Source of the DNA: Acinetobacter sp. WC-141
Lineage (GTDB): Bacteria > Pseudomonadota > Gammaproteobacteria > Pseudomonadales > Moraxellaceae
DNA: 64,000 bases
Direction: 5' to 3'
Assembly: GCF_000313935.1 (NCBI RefSeq)
Contig: NZ_AMSS01000011.1
Location: 1-64,000, forward strand
Within the stretch, counting starts at the first letter, position 1. Every line of letters starts with the position of its first letter. The position numbers were made by a program, and so were the translations under genes. Below are positions 63,439 to 64,000 of this stretch, piece by piece. A model generated the notes under the pieces. That model did not search any database and was not told where the DNA came from. It saw nothing but the letters and a program-made list of their open reading frames with translations.

Positions 63439-64000
63439 CGTGGATTTGATCCCTTTTTGTTGTAGTTAGCGATATTGCTGAAAAGTCTTTAAGCAAAGCA
63501 AGTGCCAACTATATATTTTTCTTTTTTTAGTTTATGCAAAATATTGATATATATTGATTTTATTATGTTTGTGAGGAGGTTTTAGGGTTTTCTATCCAGT
63601 AAAAAAATTTTCCATTTGGTAATTTTTTTTATGTTGGCTAAAAGTTCCAAAATTATTTGTATAAAAAATAATCATTATTGGGTTGTTCATGTATTGGTTT
63701 TTTACTTTTGTATCTTTTTAGAACTTTTTGAAATGTAATTGTATAATGTAACATTTCTTTTAAATTATATTTTTTTGATATAAATTATTGATTTGAGCTA
63801 ATGTTATTTGCTTACTCTATAAAAAATTTATGAACTAGAATGAAACATTCATGACTTTTAATTGTGCATTATAGGCTAATCATGAATAAGTTATATAAAT
63901 ATAATATTTGGCAAAAACTTACTTTTATTTATATAGTCCCAGAAGTTTTAAGTGCCTAATTAAAATGTAAATTTTAAATATTTCTATATGAATTATTCTT
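63439..64000. other. AT-rich region upstream of the TonB-dependent receptor
   Basis: About 560 bases at the right edge. It should hold the receptor's promoter. A Fur-like site is at 63667-63679. A 25-codon open frame at 63882-63959 (MNKLYKYNIW) has no ribosome-binding site and is not called. No other gene was seen. Confidence 0.55.
63667..63679. promoter_or_regulatory. Fur-box-like palindrome
   Basis: AATAAT-C-ATTATT, a 6-1-6 palindrome like the core of the Fur box, about 230 bases before the receptor start. Iron control of this TonB locus would make sense, but the distance is rather long and the region very AT-rich. Confidence 0.35.

Noticed and set aside
63882..63959. 25-codon frame MNKLYKYNIW near the right edge
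   Set aside because: No ribosome-binding site and nothing to support it in AT-rich DNA.

Overview
The window is a 64 kb stretch of a gamma-proteobacterial chromosome, almost certainly Acinetobacter of the calcoaceticus-baumannii complex. The basis is the low GC content, the sequences of housekeeping proteins (Ung, PyrF, TrmA, RpsA, LptD) and the gene order (rpsA-ihfB-lapA-pyrF; divergent lptD/surA versus amgK-murU; tonB-exbB-exbD-exbD). This assignment rests on recognition, not on a database search. No rRNA, tRNA, CRISPR or prophage was seen. Apart from a truncated IS at the left edge, the window is core genome.

Layout. 1-930: the end of an IS3-family element, lying against the 3' remnant of a phosphodiester-glycosidase (DUF2233) gene. 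966-9106: a small cysteine-bearing protein, trmA, a GrpB-family gene, then the proline catabolism locus (putA, a divergent Lrp-type regulator, putP). 9507-16933: minus-strand sirtuin, gcvH, AraC regulator, MaoC dehydratase with an ABC exporter, DUF2058, DUF1275 and sstT. 16934-19060: a gene-poor accessory-looking stretch with a degenerate ORF, a BigR/SqrR-like ArsR repressor, a Fur-like palindrome, an orphan promoter with a TetR-type operator, and a tetR gene. 19061-21232: DUF2237-maf-roxA operon. 21371-24086: pgk, a small lipoprotein and fba (glycolysis). 24206-27954: lptD-surA (outer-membrane assembly), divergent from amgK-murU (cell-wall sugar recycling).

29865-50140 is a long plus-strand run: rsmG-parA-parB; an ExbB/ExbD-like pair with msbA-lpxK-kdsB (lipid A/LPS core supply and export); holB-pilZ-tatD; a TetR regulator; the type II secretion minor pseudopilins gspH-I-J-K; a QueD-like protein; ung, a HIBYL-CoA hydrolase-like enzyme, tadA, an SRPBCC protein; cmk-rpsA-ihfB-lapA-pyrF. 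50137-58101 holds a LysO-type exporter, a Baeyer-Villiger-type monooxygenase divergent from an AraC regulator, zapE, glcB and a GNAT acetyltransferase. 58153-63438 is a minus-strand energy-transduction locus (TonB-dependent receptor, tonB, exbB, two exbD genes), preceded by a 560-base AT-rich region with a Fur-box-like palindrome.

Most genes are ordinary. The best candidates for something undescribed lie between 17.6 and 18.7 kb: a sigma70-like promoter overlapped by a perfect TetR-type operator fires into a roughly 130-base hairpin-rich segment with no ORF, ending at the 3' end of the convergent tetR gene. This is either a TetR-controlled small RNA or the scar of a lost target gene. Secondary points are the sirtuin without its zinc cysteines, the BigR-like cysteine pair, the long palindrome-bearing leader of GspJ, and the absence of lapB between lapA and pyrF.
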